DNA from: Verrucomicrobiota bacterium
GTDB lineage: Bacteria > Verrucomicrobiota > Verrucomicrobiia > Limisphaerales > UBA9464
DNA: 64,000 nt
Reading direction: 5' to 3'
Assembly (NCBI GenBank): GCA_017309115.1
Contig: JAFLEF010000036.1
Coordinates: forward strand, 1 to 64,000
The translations under genes and the position numbers were made by a program. This document shows, one piece after another, positions 62,776 to 64,000 of the stretch. The notes beneath the pieces are model-generated. The model saw nothing but the letters and a program-made list of their open reading frames with translations, was not told the origin of the DNA and did no database searches. Each line of letters begins with the position of its first letter. Position 1 is the first letter of the stretch.

Positions 62776-63594
62776 ATGAAGGGCCTTCGAATTCTTATAG
62801 TTACCCCAACTCTTGGGGCATCGCCGTGGTTGAGTGAGACGGTTGAATCGGTGAGGGCGATGTGTCCCGACTGTGTTCATGTTCTGGTGGCACCAAAGAC
62901 TGTTGTGGGTAATCTTGCTGAGCGATTTCCGCATTGTGTAGTGTTGGAGGATGGAGGAAAGGAAGCCGGGTTGTATGGAGCAATCAATATAGCGGTTAAG
63001 CATTTTACTAATCAATGGGACTTCATGAGTTATATCAACGATGATGATTTGTTGATGTTAGGATTTTGTGACGCAGTAGCCGCATTGAAGAAGAGTGATT
63101 CTACCGTCGATATAGCATATGGGAGGGTTTGGTACATTGATAGTAAAGGAGATCTGGTCTCGCCGATTTCAATTGAAAGACATACCGACTCTCTTCTGGA
63201 TTTGGCTTCAATCTTGGTTCCCGGCATTGTCCAACAAGGAATGTTGGTTAGTTACAATTGCTGGCACGCGCTGAATGGTTTCAACGAGAGGTATAAGTTG
63301 GCAGCGGATTTCGACTTTATTATTAGGGCGAAACTGGCTGAGCTTGTCTTTTGTTTTGTCGATGCGGAGGTGGCGGCGTTTCGTTTGAGAAAGGGTCAGC
63401 TATCTGGAGCGTTGAAGAGTATGGAGGATGAATGTGTTTTAATACGGAATAGTCATTTCGGGGGCGAACCCTCTAAGTTCAGGAAAAATTTAATTCTATT
63501 GCGATATCGCCTCGGTCATTCTCTGGATTACTTCAAGCGATTTGCCAAATTGGGATTTAGAAGTTCAAAGACACTAATTTCCACTGCTGATTAG
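62776..63594 (+). CDS. Glycosyltransferase, GT2-like
   Basis: The 272-aa product from ATG 62776 starts RILIVTPTLGASPWLSETVE. It has an acidic metal-binding motif NDDDLL in WDFMSYINDDDLLMLGF, and a later FNERYKLAADFDFIIRAKLA segment, all as in GT-A family 2 enzymes. It would add a sugar to the lipid-linked repeat unit at the inner membrane face. It is AT-rich like its neighbours. An upstream TTG-initiated frame exists but lacks coding character. Confidence 0.82.
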   Translation: MKGLRILIVTPTLGASPWLSETVESVRAMCPDCVHVLVAPKTVVGNLAERFPHCVVLEDGGKEAGLYGAINIAVKHFTNQWDFMSYINDDDLLMLGFCDAVAALKKSDSTVDIAYGRVWYIDSKGDLVSPISIERHTDSLLDLASILVPGIVQQGMLVSYNCWHALNGFNERYKLAADFDFIIRAKLAELVFCFVDAEVAAFRLRKGQLSGALKSMEDECVLIRNSHFGGEPSKFRKNLILLRYRLGHSLDYFKRFAKLGFRSSKTLISTAD

Positions 63595-63743
63595 TGACGC
63601 TGCCTCGGGACTTGTGAGACGAAGATTTGGCGAGAGAAAGTTTAGGTTAGGACCTCCTAGTTAAAGCAAAACCAGTAAGAACGCGTTCTCGAAGTTATTT
63701 TCGGGCGATAAATGTATAAAAATCACATCTTAATCCTAAAATT
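63595..63743. other. AT-rich spacer
   Basis: About 150 bases without a gene, strongly AT-rich from 63650 to 63740. Possibly a promoter for the methyltransferase that runs off the window; no clear motif. Confidence 0.4.
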
Positions 63744-64000
63744 ATGAGCAGGACCTCAATTGCCGCGTTGGCAAATGTGGCGGCTTACGATGGCTTCGAA
63801 AGTGCTGATTACATTGACGGAGCGCCGCACATTAAACACGCCTCCCTTCGTGAACTCTATGCCACCTTGCTTCACCAGGTTTTCGTTCGGGCGGCGGCAG
63901 TTACTCCAAAGCCCAGGGTTCTGGATCTGGGGGCTGGTGAGGGGTCTGTTACGCTGCCGTTCCTTACGTTGGGGGCCCGTGTCGTCGCGATCGATATCTC
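63744..64000 (+). CDS. SAM-dependent methyltransferase, N-terminal part (cut by window end)
   Basis: From ATG 63744 the frame stays open to the end. The first 70 residues (IAALANVAAYDGFESADYID, HIKHASLRELYATLLHQVFV) precede the SAM-binding motif VLDLGAGEGSVTLPFL and a following VVAIDIS strand. This fits a class I methyltransferase of the kind found in glycan clusters. The remainder lies beyond the window. Confidence 0.75.
   Translation, partial: MSRTSIAALANVAAYDGFESADYIDGAPHIKHASLRELYATLLHQVFVRAAAVTPKPRVLDLGAGEGSVTLPFLTLGARVVAIDI

Overview
The window comes from a high-GC member of the PVC superphylum, most likely Verrucomicrobiota. The support is family content: PVC-type membrane-bound dehydrogenase/cytochrome c, DUF1501 and DUF1549/DUF1553 (PSCyt) proteins, PEP-CTERM surface proteins with an EpsI-like protein, an H-X9-DG prepilin-like protein, a DUF5069 protein and a remnant of a PVC-type ECF sigma factor. 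No rRNA, tRNA or CRISPR array was seen.

Layout. (1) 1-110 is the 3' end of a group II intron (domains V and VI). (2) 0.45-9.7 kb holds secreted and surface proteins: a 1813-aa modular protein whose signal peptide is out of frame across a C10 tract, PEP-CTERM proteins, and a PKD protein sharing a C25/gingipain-like module with the giant protein. (3) 10-27 kb is typical PVC accessory metabolism: DUF1080-like lectin-fold protein, PVC cytochrome dehydrogenase, CBM-like protein, NHL protein, ribokinase, DUF1501 plus PSCyt pair, prepilin-like protein, and a CbxX/CfxQ-type AAA+ ATPase. Several gene fragments lie between them. (4) 28-41 kb has housekeeping genes (recA, SDR, mobA, a DUF547-TVP38-MerA-like operon, secA, a GbsR-type regulator). 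(5) 41.6-64 kb is a surface polysaccharide region. It carries gmhA, GDP-fucose genes (fcl, two gmd-like), a GDP-mannose 3,5-epimerase, then an operon with a dehydroquinate-synthase-like cyclase, a CMP-sugar synthetase, a YhcH anomerase-like protein and oxidoreductases. Flippase, polymerase, methyltransferases and a glycosyltransferase follow in clearly more AT-rich DNA.

The most unusual signal is in the spacers between 29.4 and 52.3 kb. Almost every non-operonic spacer is built from three families of tandem heptamers (CTGAGAG, TTGAGAG/TTGAAAG, GGTAAGC/GGTAAGG) and at least four interspersed palindromes. The heptamers follow one rule: the left edge of each spacer carries the purine-rich orientation and the right edge its reverse complement, whatever the direction of the flanking genes. 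Each spacer is therefore a large imperfect inverted repeat. Every heptamer contains TGA or TAA, so three copies stop all three frames, and several genes end inside the repeat with a shared C-terminal tail. Close-packed operons lack the repeats. This resembles the heptanucleotide STRR sequences of cyanobacteria combined with REP-like elements, but the edge-oriented architecture is, to my knowledge, undescribed.

The polysaccharide genes probably work together. GmhA and the GDP-sugar enzymes supply heptose, L-fucose-type and L-galactose-type residues. The 52-57 kb operon would make a further cytidylyl-activated sugar or cyclitol, and the AT-rich block assembles and exports the glycan.
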